Part shown: piece by piece, positions 10,130 to 21,855 of the stretch
Position numbering within the stretch: the stretch's first letter is position 1
How the letters are laid out: every line of letters starts with the position of its first letter
NCBI GenBank assembly: GCA_947579605.1
Contig: OX388311.1
Span: 26,848,951 to 26,912,950 of the forward strand
Length of the DNA: 64,000 nucleotides
Source of the DNA: Athripsodes cinereus
Lineage: Eukaryota > Arthropoda > Insecta > Trichoptera > Leptoceridae
Direction: 5' to 3'
The notes under the pieces: model-generated
Told to the model about the DNA's origin: nothing
Databases searched by the model: none
The model's input: only the letters and a program-made list of their open reading frames with translations
Program-made: the position numbers and the translations under genes

Positions 10130-10560
10130 CAAGGACGTATCCAGGATTTCATCGAGAGGGGGCAGCAGTTTAGAAAAATAATTATTACAACTGTCAACCA
10201 TATAGATCTCTTTTTTTAGACTCACTTTCTCGATTTGGTACGCAAAATTTCTTTTAGTATGAGAATTTGAAATGTTTCAAGATCTCTTCGTTTTTGTACA
10301 ATTTTAAAGTCTGATTTCTTCGCGGGTCAGCTTTCCACTTCGATGCCAATTTACCATATTTTTCCCAAACTTTAATGCTAATTTTGTCTACTATTTTTAT
10401 TGTCACGAAGAGGACGACTTCAATGTTTATTGCAGGCGATTGGTCTGCTGGTTGTCCCACTTAAGGTCTCCCTTGATGATCCACGCCGTGATAATCCAAC
10501 TATTTTCGACATCCTAAGGGGAGAAGCAGCTGCCTCAGTTCCCTCGCCCCCCCCTTCTCT
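10130..10560 (+). repeat. Dispersed repeat G, split by a family A insertion
   Basis: Two blocks, GGACGTATCCAGGATTTC at about 10133 and GCTTTCCACTTCGATGCCAA at about 10330, plus a CGACATCCTAAGGGGAG block at about 10507, match a repeat at 54165-54400 in the same order. A diverged family A copy (about 10395-10495) sits between the last two blocks. Confidence 0.6.
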
Positions 10561-11509
10561 CTCTTGCGTACACCCATGAGTATGTGTTAAAACTCTGATT
10601 TTGCTGTTGGACTAATTCCCTGGGCTTTTAGTATTGCATTTATGTTTTGCATCACCGCTCCACTTGAAATGAAATTATTAATTCTGCTCAACTCCGTTCT
10701 GCGAATTGGATACAAAATATTTTATGTAAAACATACAAATGTATAAGTATAAGAATCCTAAGCAAAAAATTAATCTCTCACACTTTTCTACAAGTTTGTA
10801 AGTGTGAAAAAAAAAATTCATATGAGCTATGGCATCCATCTTGAATTTATTATTTTTTTTATTGGCAAAACGAACTGCGTACAAAACGTTGTGATAATGT
10901 AGATAGAGGAATAAATAACAACCAATATGACCTCATGCGCTAGTCAATTATAAAAAGAACATCGACAAACAACCAGTACATTTATTACATACGGTTAGTC
11001 TACTGACAAGATAAAAAGACTGAGGACAGATAAATAGATCCTCTGTTCCCGAATTGAAATTATGTTTTGTGACATTTTGTGTATTGCATATAATAATATA
11101 ATACAGGTTTCCAAATTACCTACTATTCTCTCTCTCTCACTCTGTCTCTGCATATGAATTATATTATTATTAATACGTCAGGTTTCCATTATTGAGTTTC
11201 GCAATCAGTGTATTATTAACGTAAATCAATTTCCCTCACTGCAACGTAGTACTACCTACTACTACAACGTATTTCATACTACATTTATCACTGTATTAAC
11301 TACGAGATCTAGGTATATTATACTATTGCCATCAGGTACACGTAAAACAGAACATACGTATATAATAATATACTCGCCAGCTTTTCTGAAAACTACATAT
11401 ATGCAATATGCATACGTAATAATAATACCTACCTATGGACTAGAGGTGGCTGAAAGGTACAGTGAATTATTTAAAAAAATAAACACCTTCAAGTAGAAAA
11501 CATCGTATT
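10561..11509. other. Spacer without recognised gene
   Basis: AT-rich; a CT-rich run occurs near 11130. Only short unconvincing ORFs. Confidence 0.5.
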
Positions 11510-11825
11510 TCAGTCTCTGAGTTTGTTGTTTGGATACGGGAAAAGACCAAAGTAACAGATATGGCTCCAAGAATCGCAGAACAAAAGTGGGATTGAGCAG
11601 GTCATGTGGCACGTATGTCTGATGATAGGTAGACGAAGAAAGTGCTGAACTGGAAGCCCAGTACAGGATTCGGAAGCATAAGTAGGCCCCTGATAAAATG
11701 GTCCAGTTACATTAAGAATGTGGTGGGCCTGCACTTGAAAAAGGTCGCAACCAACAGAGAATGATGGAATTCCAAGAGGGAGGCCTTTATCCAATACAGA
11801 TTAGAAGAAGAAGGCTGAATGTAAG
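11510..11825 (+). pseudogene. 5'-truncated, decayed non-LTR retrotransposon (RT C-terminal tail)
   Basis: The plus-strand translation, broken by stops, reads like the extreme C terminus of RTE-like reverse transcriptases: KVTDMAPRIAEQKWD, then AGHVARMSDDR, then a W..Y.. segment, with a GAAGAAGAAGG tail. It parallels the better-kept copy at 19798-20290 (KVTDIMDRVAKLKWQWAGHV). Non-functional. Confidence 0.7.
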
Positions 11826-13180
11826 GTAGCGTAAAAAATCGATTTCCTTTATTGATTGTCGTATGACATAACGGATAAAGATGCGTTGTATTGTTTAAAA
11901 CATCTGATACGTTATAAATTTTTTGACAATTTTATTATGTATTGCAATAAATCAAAAACAATGTATTAATTGTATGCTTGTGAACGCTTGAAATGCTTCT
12001 AGTATGGGCTAATACAATTTTAATTATGAATTTTAGTAACAGGATTTTTTCCAGAACCCTTCGCAGATAGTAGATTCGTTCGTTCATACTATCATAACAT
12101 TTTCCACAAGTAGGGTAGCCAGCGGACAACTTATTGTTATAAACGCGAGAGTCATTCTCTCATTATCAATTAAAAAATAAAATATATTCAATGGGTGGCA
12201 TAGCTCATTGTTTAATTAAAGGTGTTGAATGTGATGTTTAATTAATACAATTGAATATCAAAAACTTAAAAGAAAAGATTGGTAGACTTCTTCTTTACCA
12301 GGGACTCCCGGAATCTATGTGGCATTAAATAATATAATAACTTTTTTGAGATTAATAATATCTCGATAAATTATTCAATTTTCTGAACAATCATAAATTA
12401 CCCCATCTTTTCCCAACTTGTTGAATTTAGGGTCATTCTCTTACATAAATAATCATGAATGCGTACATTTCTTTCTACTACATTTTTCTCATCGATTATT
12501 CCTCTTGATAACACAGAGAACATGTACGCACAAACATTTCCTACAAATAAAGTCAGGTCAATGTGATAATTCTCAATCAATTCAAAATTGAAACTCAGTT
12601 GAAAAATTAATTGTTCCTAGATAATTCAATGCAGTGTTAGTAATTAACATTTATTTATATTTCATTGTCTGAAATCATGAATAATACTCTCTTGAAGTTA
12701 CGAGCTATAAATAAATATATTAGCTTATTTAATGCACATTTATTATTTAATATTGAATGTGTGCTAAATAAGCATTGTATAACGTCCATTTTAGGATGAA
12801 ATATTAACGGAACATCGTAGAGATAATATCTAAGCAAATTAAAGTTCGACATTATGTTTACTGATTTCCGTAACTTTTTTTCTTTGCTGGAGCTTCTGCT
12901 CTAATAGTCAAGGAAATAAGACTACAATGACAAGAGCTTCTCTACATTTTTCTGACGATTAGAGTGGAAGCTTTTGAAAGTCGTTAAGAATTTTTAAAAA
13001 TATAGATCTTTATTCTTACAAAAATCTAATGGGTAAATGTGAATTAAAAGGACCCCATACACCCTTATATCTCAAAAGTAAAGAGCTTCTATTTAGCAGC
13101 GCAAATAAGTAAGTGTGAAATGCCACATTGAGATAATAGATAAAATTACTGAAATAAGTATTAGATATGAGATAGATTAC
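11826..13180. other. Spacer with one family A fragment
   Basis: About 12085-12240 is an inverted, diverged family A copy (CCACAAGTAGGGTAGCCAGC, then GGGTGGCATAGCTCATTG). The rest is AT-rich with no supported gene. If the minus-strand peptide gene at 13.4 kb has more exons, they would lie here, but I could not identify them. Confidence 0.45.
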
Positions 13181-13420
13181 CATCTGGCAATTTTGCCACC
13201 TCGTTCGCCCTGAAAATAAACACATTTTCCAATAATAATAATATCGTTCAGAAATTATTGCAAACTCACCATTATTTGTTCCATTTTCAGCAAAACCTTC
13301 AGGAACTTCAGTTGTGGTGATAGTCCCTGATCTTATCGCAGCATTGATCACCACAGCCAAGCACAATACAGTCCATGCGATCGTAGAACAGATAGCACCC
13401 GACCTTACACCAAACATCAT
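13181..13420 (-). CDS. Possible small secreted peptide gene (exon 1 plus tentative exon 2)
   Basis: On the minus strand an ATG at 13420 opens a peptide starting MMFGVRSGAICSTIAWTVLC, followed by a hydrophobic LAVVINAA stretch: a signal-peptide-like N terminus with a plausible cleavage after residue 25-30. The next residues are polar (TTTEVPEGFAENGTNN, with an N-glycosylation-type NGT). Exon 1 ends at a good donor (13270 | gtgagt). A 29-nt block (13181-13209) is bounded by an acceptor (ttttcag) and a donor (gtaatc), but joining it leads soon to a stop, so the true downstream exon is uncertain. A TATA-like TTTATAAA (13485-13492) lies ~70 bp upstream. I do not recognise the family; it could be a neuropeptide precursor or a chance ORF. 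Confidence 0.35.
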
Positions 13421-13484
13421 CTTCAAGTAGTGTCCTTTACTTTTAGCACTGTATCACAACGTTTACAAAAAACGTAATATCTCA

Positions 13485-13492
13485 TTTATAAA
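13485..13492 (-). promoter_or_regulatory. TATA-like box upstream of the putative secreted peptide
   Basis: TTTATAAA on the minus strand, about 35 bp before an ACAGTG initiator-like string (13447-13452) and about 65 bp before the ATG. Spacing fits a TATA promoter but AT richness makes chance matches common. Confidence 0.35.
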
Positions 13493-16454
13493 CCGAGGAA
13501 TTTATTTTGATGTTCATTCATACACTTTTATTCTACATTCTTGATTATAATTATTAAAAATAATCATTCGTTGTAACCTTTAAGTTCGATACGAATTAAT
13601 TAATGAAAAATAATCAGGTACCTAAAGAAAGAAAATTAATGAAAATATCATAGCTTTTTATTATTATATAAATACTTCTACATACTATTAATACTACTAT
13701 TTACATCATCACGGCATATCCACAAATGGTGTAGCCAGCAGATCTGCCGCATGTAATAAACATGCAAGCCGTCCTATCTGTGCAAACAAATATTAAGGCA
13801 TTCAAGTTACTATGTTTTTTATTCTCATATCAATAGCAGGCTAAAAATGAAAACTTGCAACGTAATTATAATGATTTTCTAGTTCAGATAACAGTGTATT
13901 TAAGTCGTAATGCACTGTTTTATTTGACTTACAGGTTACAAAACTATTTCTTCCATTTTCGATGAATTATTATTCAAAATGTCATAACTACGTTAAATGA
14001 TTATTAAAATAGAGTTTTCACTTCATAGAGAGCAGATTTAAAACTGAACAGTTTTTAAATGAATGCTTGTGCTTGTGAATGACACTAACCTTCCAAAACC
14101 GGTCGCAGACCTCTTAAAAATTAAAATGATAATTTAATACATATTAAAAAGTTTTTTTTTCTATAATCACTACTACTTCTAACAAAAGCATTCCTTTGAA
14201 GTAATAACATAACTATATAATCCATGTATTTTAATAGTTCCTACTACTTATTTCGCACTTAACGACATCCACTAATGGTTAGACTAACCAATAGTGAACT
14301 GTTGGTAAATTTTTAATTATTATTTTTCAATGATATGAGGGCAATTAAAGTAATAATTATTGTTGTTTTTTTTTTGTTCAACTAATCAATGTTTCATATT
14401 TCTCATCTACCTACGTTTATTTAATAAATTTTCAACTTAAAAATAAACATTGTAAATTTCCAAAAATAGGTAGGTATTTTTTTCCGTATCTTTGTTTTTT
14501 CGATTTTCAAATTGTAATCGTTCATACATTGTCATTCTGTATGAAAATATAACAATGATTTAGTATTTCATTGAAAATAAATATCTTTATCACAAATCAC
14601 TCGTTACGGGGAATAGCCAAAAAAAATGTCTTAACCGATTTCACTTTATAGACTAATTCACCCACGTGCCAACTATAAACATGAAAAGACATAAAATTGT
14701 AAGTAGGTATAATTTCAATAGGAACAGCTGACTACACATAAAATCTTCTTCATAAGAATAGAAAAAAACACTATAAATATATAACTATATAATCATCAGT
14801 AACTATTGGGGTAGGCAGTGGACAAAATCAATGTAGTAAATATGTATGTTATCATCTCCGTAGCTTATAAAGAATATATTTAATCTGCTTCTTTAAGAAA
14901 TGTATATTTTAAAATAATTATTTAAGTATAGCAAATGATTTGTAATTTCTTTCTTTTTTTAAGCAATGCGCCCGACAACGTATTAGTTATGTACCTATAA
15001 GTAATTTAACACATTCAACTTTCTATTTTTCTCATTTCAAAAAATGAAAGACTAAAAATCCGTTATGAATATGGTATGAAATTAAAATTGTTTCAATGAT
15101 TAAAGTGTTAATAATACGTTATTTTTTTAAGCAGGTAAATATTTCCTAGATTTTCTCCTTTATTTCTAACGTTTCAGGTATAATCTTAATATTAATAATA
15201 ATACTTAATGAATATTATTTGTGACCACGCCTCAAATTTTCAAAACCCACCCCAAGAAATTTCACATTTAGGCGTAGAAGAAATAAGCTTTCAATTTACT
15301 TCAATATTATTCCTTTAGCGTAGGCATTTCAGAAAGAAGATAAAACGGTGATTGTTTTCAGAAAATATCAAATTAATCTAATAAAAATTTATACAATTTA
15401 TAAAATGAAATACGCTAAAAAAATTACACAGCTACATACCTGAAGATTTTAGAATTTTATTTCGTTTCCATTGCTTGAAATCATTAATCAAACTGAATAT
15501 GTTTTATAATTATGACACTTAAGCTTTAGAAACAAAAAGCTTTTGATTAAACTATTTTATTACGGATGTTATTTGATTATTTACATACAAATTGTTGCAG
15601 AAAAAATCACCTTTATACAATCTTCCTATCGTCTGCATAATTTAGATCTGCATAAGAAATATATTAATAATTGCGAACCGTTTTTTATGCATATTAAAAA
15701 TAACTATGTTTTCAATGAAAAGCGGTTAATTTACATGCAGTTTATCCGCTGGCTACCCTATTACAGTATTGAGAGATGCCGTGATTTTTTAGATAACTAG
15801 ATACATTTTTTCATATTCACGTTTTGAATACCTAATCAATTTAGCAGATTACAGTATTTCTGTGTTTATTTAGTTAGTTTTAAAGTAAAAAATATTTGTA
15901 ATGAAAAATAATAACAATTTAAATAACGATTAAAAAATAATATATCTGGCTAAATTTACAACCTTTAAACCATAAAATATTGAGCATTATTAATATTTAC
16001 TACTACTATTACTACTAGGAGGGATTTATAATTACATCACTTTTTCAATATCTACTGTGATTTTTACAACGAAAGTAAAAATTACCAATTTATTTATTTA
16101 TGTACATATTTATTCCAAATATATTGCTCAATACCATTTTAATATCAGAAAGATTCTAAATCATAGTCTGAAATTATTTTTTTTTTCAAATTTAATTTCT
16201 AAGATTTTCACCTATTAGAAAATATAATATACCTATTACGAATATAATAGGTACCTATTGACTAGGTAATTAGTCTTAAATGTATAATTTAAAAATGTAT
16301 TCTAAAAATTTTGACAGGTACTCTATCCAAAACTATTGTAGAATCTGTGGTTTGTTTTTATATATTTTGTTCTTCCTCTTCTAGGTATTTTATTAGCATT
16401 TAGAAAATATATGAGCTAAAATAAATATTTTATTGTAAAATAAACGCTATTGAT
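13493..16454. other. Long AT-rich spacer
   Basis: No gene supported. An inverted family A copy sits at about 13705-13800 (CATCACGGCATATCC ... GCCAGCAGATCTGC), preceded by an ACT-rich tail complement. A short fragment in plus orientation is near 15735-15790. Otherwise low-complexity A/T sequence. Confidence 0.5.
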
Positions 16455-16499
16455 TTGATAATAGAATATTTTCAATGTGAAACTTTTAAAATATTTACG

Positions 16500-16725
16500 T
16501 TACACGCGACAAACTTTCAAAGGATGTTGACGGCGTCAAAGCAACCCCAACGCGTTAGTAAACCTTCGCGGCCTGAGGTCACGAGAACACTACCGCGCGG
16601 GGTGCTTTGCCGTATGTGCCCGCCCGCGCCCGCTGTCTCACACAGCGCAAAATCACCCTCATCCAATGGCGTCGTGGAAGGCGGGGCGTCGGGACGCCGA
16701 AACGTCTTGAAATATCAACTTAAAG
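16500..16725. promoter_or_regulatory. Isolated CpG-rich block in AT-rich DNA
   Basis: About 225 bp dense in CG dinucleotides (GTTGACGGCGTC, CTACCGCGCGGGG, GCCCGCCCGCGCCCG, GGCGTCGGGACGCC), with an inverted CCAAT (CCATTGG on the minus strand) near 16662. Flanks are strongly AT-rich. It could be an unannotated promoter or first exon, or a recently acquired sequence. The overlapping ORF is not convincing protein. Confidence 0.4.
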
Positions 16726-17589
16726 CTACGTACGCATGTACAAACCTTTTTACCTACCAACCGAATCTTAAAACATTCCAAGACGGTGCGGAAGAGGCGA
16801 CACTTTACAAAAAAAATAAAAACATTTTAAACAACAATATTATGATCATAGCTGTTTACATTTTAAAATACGATTAAAATAAATCTCACACATCCTGAGG
16901 AAATATTACAAGTAATAAAATATATCAAGCCCCTCTGTAAAGTTCAACGAATTATTTAATTACGTATGAGAATTATTCCTTTCTCCTTTTGTAAATGAGA
17001 TGGATATATTTTGACATTTACGTGGTTGATTGATAAAATATTATTCATTATAGAAACAAGGGCGGTACAATTCGTTGAATAACAAGTGTTATTATCCATA
17101 TATAATAGTAAAATTACATAAATTAGGCATTTAGAAAAACGTCAACGTAAATATTGATTCTAAATAGGTATAACTTTTTATTATATTTATCGTTTTTTGC
17201 CAGAAGATTTCTGACCATGCGACCGCTCTCAAAGGCGACTGGAATCGAAATAACAAATGACAAAATCCTACATCGTGTTGCTCGGTTCAAAGTGTCAAAT
17301 GAAAATAATTTTGGTGGGGTAGGTAGAAACAAAACTCGTTTACTCTTATATAGTCAGTATGCTGACCGCTTAATTTTGGATAGGTAATTTATACGCTTAA
17401 ATTTATTTAGACCATAATTTACTCTATAACTCACTTCTTTATTTATGTAAAAAAAAATATGGATGTCATGTATAAGTATAATACGAGTACACAATCGTCA
17501 CCTCATTTGGTAGTGCCCCGTCATGGAGAGTCCACTGGCCACTCCATTTACAGAAGACACCATTTTAGTAGGTATGTAGGTGGTGTCCC

Positions 17590-17790
17590 CGGCAGAGAAT
17601 AGGCATCTCACCCTTTTCTATAAGTTTTCAAGTGTCCTATAAAAGGCAGATGCTTGTAAAACATTACATGTAAGACATTTAATATCTTCGATTCAGCGAC
17701 GAGGTATTCCATCTGAATGTATTTTTTTTTTGCTCAAACCTGCATGACATGCAGTAAGTCTACTGGCTGCCCCACTTACCACTATTTTAA
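17590..17790 (+). repeat. SINE-like family A copy, diverged
   Basis: Shows the family landmarks in order: AAGTTTTCAAGTGTCCTATA, AAAAGGCAG, AGCGACGAGG, and CTACTGGCTGCCCCACTTAC. Confidence 0.75.
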
Positions 17791-17814
17791 TAGATATGTA
17801 CAGTTGTACACATT

Positions 17815-18050
17815 CTACTGTACTGTACCCTCACGTCATATACCAAATGGGGTAGGCAGAGAGAACTGACCGCCATGTAGATCTATCCTTACATACTTCT
17901 TTCGCTTCTTCTACATTCGTACAATTTCTCGTAAACGCACGTTGATTTCTCTGACTTAACACACTGTTATCCTTTAGACTTTGATCAACATGATCAAGCC
18001 ACGTGATTTTCGGCCGCCCGCGCTTACTCACACCCCCTCTTTCACTTAAA
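17815..18050 (-). pseudogene. 5'-truncated non-LTR retrotransposon, RT C-terminal end (copy 1)
   Basis: The minus-strand frame encodes a GRPKITWLDHVDQSLKD segment, then EEAKEVCKDRSTWRSVLSAY, typical of the end of insect endonuclease-reverse transcriptase ORFs. The same fragment occurs at 47450-47690 and 40600-40815. The 3' end (complement of GGGGTAGGCAGAGAGAAC) leads to a short TAG-rich tail on the left. Confidence 0.8.
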
Positions 18051-18079
18051 TAATAGAAACAAAAAATATAACATCAAGT

Positions 18080-18245
18080 TGATAGATAGCCCGATGGTGA
18101 GTTTCGGGCATTTAATCAAAAGGTACTAAGTTCAACTACCCCGACCTTTATTCCACTTTCACGTCACGAGCATAATTATATTCCTTACTGTGAAGGTGTC
18201 TGGGTATCATTTGGGTTTTATTTCAAATCCAAATTTATTTTTATG
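18080..18245 (+). repeat. SINE family C copy (diverged)
   Basis: Aligns by eye with 50285-50460: GGTGAGTTTCGGGC, TTCAACTACC in the B-box position, TTACTGTGAAGGTGT and TTTGGGTTTTATTTCAAATC occur in the same order and spacing. Confidence 0.55.
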
Positions 18246-18774
18246 TTTCAAATAATATATTACTATATTATCAACCCAAATAGTATTCCACGTAATTTTA
18301 AATATATTTACTAACATGACATCTCTTCCAAATGAGATAACCACTGATTTCTCTAGAGAATTATTATTTTAGATAATTATTCTTTCGGTGACATTTAAAG
18401 GTCATTGACCATCTCAAAAACAGTGATTAAGAGTAGTCTTGAGCATGGTGTAGTTATTTCGACATGATATAATGATAATGCTAATCATACCATCCGTGCC
18501 ATAAATAATAAGACTATTGGGATAGCTGTGTATTATAGCTGAGTATCATAGCTGAGTTTGAGATAGGTATTAATTTCGTAGAACACTCGGAAGCCAATAC
18601 AAAAAAAAACGTACAGCCTTACATATATTATGCACACAGCTTGCTTATGGTCTTAATGTGTAGGTATATGTTTTCTTTTTTTTTCTAAAATTTCTGTTGA
18701 TATATGTATTTATCTCTTATGTATGTTTCTTTAATTTTATATATTAATTTCTCATGTATATTGATTTTAATTTT

Positions 18775-18920
18775 ATTACCGGGTTAGTTGGAAGACATCG
18801 CATTCTAGCGATAAATTCGCCCTCTGTGCATTGAATAACTGATATTTTTATGATACTTTGTATTGATTTGAAATAATCTAACCAATGTACAGTGAAGAAT
18901 AAAATAAAATAAATATAAAA
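18775..18920 (+). repeat. LINE 3'-tail fragment (family H)
   Basis: TTACCGGGTTAGTTGGAAGA, then GCGATAAATTCGCC, and an A-rich end (GAAGAATAAAATAAAATAAA). A related copy is at about 48780-48890 (TTACCGGGTTGGCTGGAAAA, GCGATAAGCCCGCC). This resembles the conserved 3' UTR of common insect LINEs. Confidence 0.6.
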
Positions 18921-19797
18921 GAGTGGCAGATCTTTTCCACTCCGAAGACAATATGGATGAACGTAATACGAGTAGGTATCTAACACTTCTCATTCAACGA
19001 AAAGATAATAATGTATCATTGGAAAAAATACTAAATGATTTATACAAAATATCTTAAAACATTTTATAATAAGTCAACAAAAAGTTTCTGAAGATGAAAC
19101 GTAAGTTTAGAATGTTGTAACTCAAATAAATCATATTCTTAAAAGTCGTATCTAAAAAATCACTCCAGTTTTTTTTTTTAATATGAATCTAGGTGTGTAG
19201 TTAACTCTAATACCTATATCGCATAAACCTACTGTTATTTTAATTGTTTATTATTCATTCATTCATTCACCTTATATAAATTTTTTTTCTTCGTTTATGG
19301 CATAGCATCCTACAAGGATGATTAATTTGTGCCAACCTTACATAATATATTATCATTATTTAGTTAATTCTACTAGCCACATTAATTTATCACACCTTAT
19401 AATTTTATTTCTTAATATTTCTCTGTTTACCGTTAGTCTGTCGGTGCTATGAGTTTATTGTTTTAACATTTTTTTGTCACTGTTGCTGTTCTTATTTATT
19501 CATATATTATCTAAACATGTTAAAGGCCTGTGCCGTGTTCTTTGTGAAAAAAAATAACATCTTCTCAGTAAGTAATATACCTAAGATGTAATAAATCTGT
19601 AGCGGGACTCAAACCTGAGGATTCTCGAGTAAAATCCGTACCGCGGTCTTTTTACCCCGTTATTGTATTAACAGTATCTATTTATTCACATCATCAAAGC
19701 ATTTTTACGAGTAGGGCAGCTAGAAAACTATCTGCATCTAATGAGCATGGAGGTCAAACTCTCGGTGTCATAAAAATATGACATTTAGGATAGGTAA
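18921..19797. other. Spacer with tRNA-SINE-like and family A fragments
   Basis: About 19600-19660 contains a minus-strand B-box-like GGTTTGAGTCCCGC. About 19685-19790 is an inverted, diverged family A copy. No gene supported. Confidence 0.4.
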
Positions 19798-20290
19798 TTG
19801 AAAAATATACTCACCAGTAAAGATATCCCAAGAACCCTAAAGAAGAGAGTCTACGAAACATGTATCCTCCCAGTGACAACATATGGACTAGAAACCATAT
19901 CGCTAACTGCAGCAAGTGTCCACAAGCTAAAATTCTCACAAATATCTATGGAAAGACGAATGTTAGGGGTGAGTCTGAGAGATAAAATTAGAAACGATGA
20001 CATCAGACACCTAACAAAAGTCACAGATATTATGGATCGTGTTGCAAAGCTTAAATGGCAATGGGCGGGTCATGTTGTGAGACGAAACGACGGTAGATGG
20101 ACTCCTAGAATCCTTAGATGGCGACCACGGAGTAGCAAAAGAAGCATCGGCAGACCACAAAAGAGATGGACTGACGACATTACTCCAGTCGCGGGAAGGA
20201 AATGGATGCAGAGGGCATAGGACCGCACCGATTGGAAGAGGCCTATATCCAGCAGTGGAGAGATGGCTGACTAAGAAGAAGAAGAAGATC
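19798..20290 (+). pseudogene. 5'-truncated RTE-like non-LTR retrotransposon
   Basis: An open frame of 140 codons encodes the thumb/C-terminal region of a LINE reverse transcriptase: KRVYETCILPVTTYGLET, then RRMLGVSLRDKIRND, KWQWAGHVVRRNDGRW, and GRPQKRWTDDI, with one stop before the last residues (DWKRP). It ends in a (GAA)n tail at about 20272-20288, the microsatellite tail usual for RTE-clade LINEs. The catalytic RT domain is missing, so the copy is dead on arrival. Confidence 0.88.
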
Positions 20291-21804
20291 GTTCCTTGCG
20301 CTGAATTGAAGATGTTTAATGTCTTATGCGTGATGTTTAAGAATACTTGCCTTTTTCAGTATACCATACATACCTACTTGTAAACTCAAAGAAAATAGTA
20401 TGAGGCCTATATTCTGTTACGAACAGTGGTCCAAGCTATTGTTGGAGCCCCGGGTAAATCATATTGTGTGGGACCTCTGACGACAATTTGTTATAAGAAT
20501 ATCAAAAAAATCCCAATTTTCCAAATTTCTATTCCCTCGTCGCAAAATTTTCAATTTCGGATAGCAATTTGAGAAAATTCATTTTTGTTCATGAATTAAA
20601 AAAATTGTAAAAATACTTTTTTATGAAAATTAATTCTTTTACGCAGGCCCCCCTAAAGTGAGGGAACCCGGGCGACTGCCCAATTCGCCCGCTTAGAGAC
20701 CGCTACTGATTTCGAATGTTTTGTGAAATTTCCTCTTGCATTAATCCTCTAACTGTACCGTCACGGCATGTACTACAAGTGGAGTAATAATAATAATAAT
20801 GGAGAGTATTTAGAGCGCCATCTTTGTCCCATAGCACCTCGAGGACGCTGGACATGATATTGTTTTATCTTCGACAAAATTATCTGTGTCAAGAATTTAA
20901 ATTTAAATACAAAAACATTTTAGTAATAAACATGCCAGTCGTCTTCTCCGTACCATCAATAAATGAAACATTCAGGATGGATGTCATGCGTACCTAAACG
21001 CTGAAATGGAAATGTACATATAATATTTTGTACGCGATATGTGTGTCGAGTATTTGCCTTTTACAGTTTACTCCTAAACTGAAAGAAAAGAGTAAGAAAC
21101 ATATTCTTGGCCGGGGACTCCCCGTATTATGTTTTGTATTAAAAGAAATCGATATAGATACTTATAACATACTCGTAATCAAAATTTTTTTTTTTTAAAT
21201 AACATAAGATGCTCACGCACCTACGGAAATACTGGAAAATATACAATAATTTTTATATGGTATATATTATTTTGTATCTCTATACGTATATTGCGAGTGA
21301 ATGTGGTTAAGTTTGTACCTATATCTACTATTTATACGTATATATTTATGTATCATGTTCAATGCGGTACTGTGCGGCGTGAGTAGGTTGGGGAGCGTTG
21401 TACTTGGTAGCAGCTAAATTAGATTGGTGATTTTGGGTAAAGTTTAACTTTTGATAACTAAGAATCCCAACGTAGAAAATGTAAAGAAACCCGAGAGTGG
21501 AAAGATAAGCGAAACTCCTAACGCTCTATCTTCTTTGTAAGGTAAAATCTAAACGTGAAACTTTCAACTTTTCTTTACCAACACATACCCACCTATGTAT
21601 ATCTAACTTATACTTACTCTGTTTTATATTTTATTATTATTACTATTAATACTAGCTTTTAAATCCGACATCCCTCGAGGAATAAGAGGAGAACACCCCA
21701 TAAATAGCATTTCGAATCACTAAAATATTTTATGTAAATTAAATAACCTACCTAACTCAGGAATGTTAAAAAAATACCGATAATTGATTTTCCTTGTTAT
21801 AGTT
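20291..21804. other. Spacer with family A fragments
   Basis: Family A pieces in inverted orientation at about 20290-20360 and 20930-21100 (AACATGCCAGTCGTCTTCTC ... GTATTTGCCTTTTACAG). No gene supported. Confidence 0.45.
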
Positions 21805-21855
21805 TTAATTATATTTTGAACCACTCTAATCAAGAGTGGTTCAAAATATAATTAA
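21805..21855. repeat. Perfect 23-bp inverted repeat with 5-nt loop
   Basis: Left arm 21805-21827 and right arm 21833-21855 are exact reverse complements (core ATTTTGAACCACTCT), loop AATCA. Long perfect palindrome, possibly a MITE terminus pair or cruciform-forming site; the loop is too short and the stem too perfect for a typical miRNA precursor. Confidence 0.9.

Noticed and set aside
16455..16877. 140-aa ORF over the CpG-rich block
   Set aside because: Composition follows the island and then AT-rich spacer; no domain, no splice context. Kept as a base-composition feature only.
17154..17387. 77-aa ORF on plus and 69-aa ORF on minus
   Set aside because: Overlapping antisense ORFs in spacer with no splice signals or recognisable motifs.
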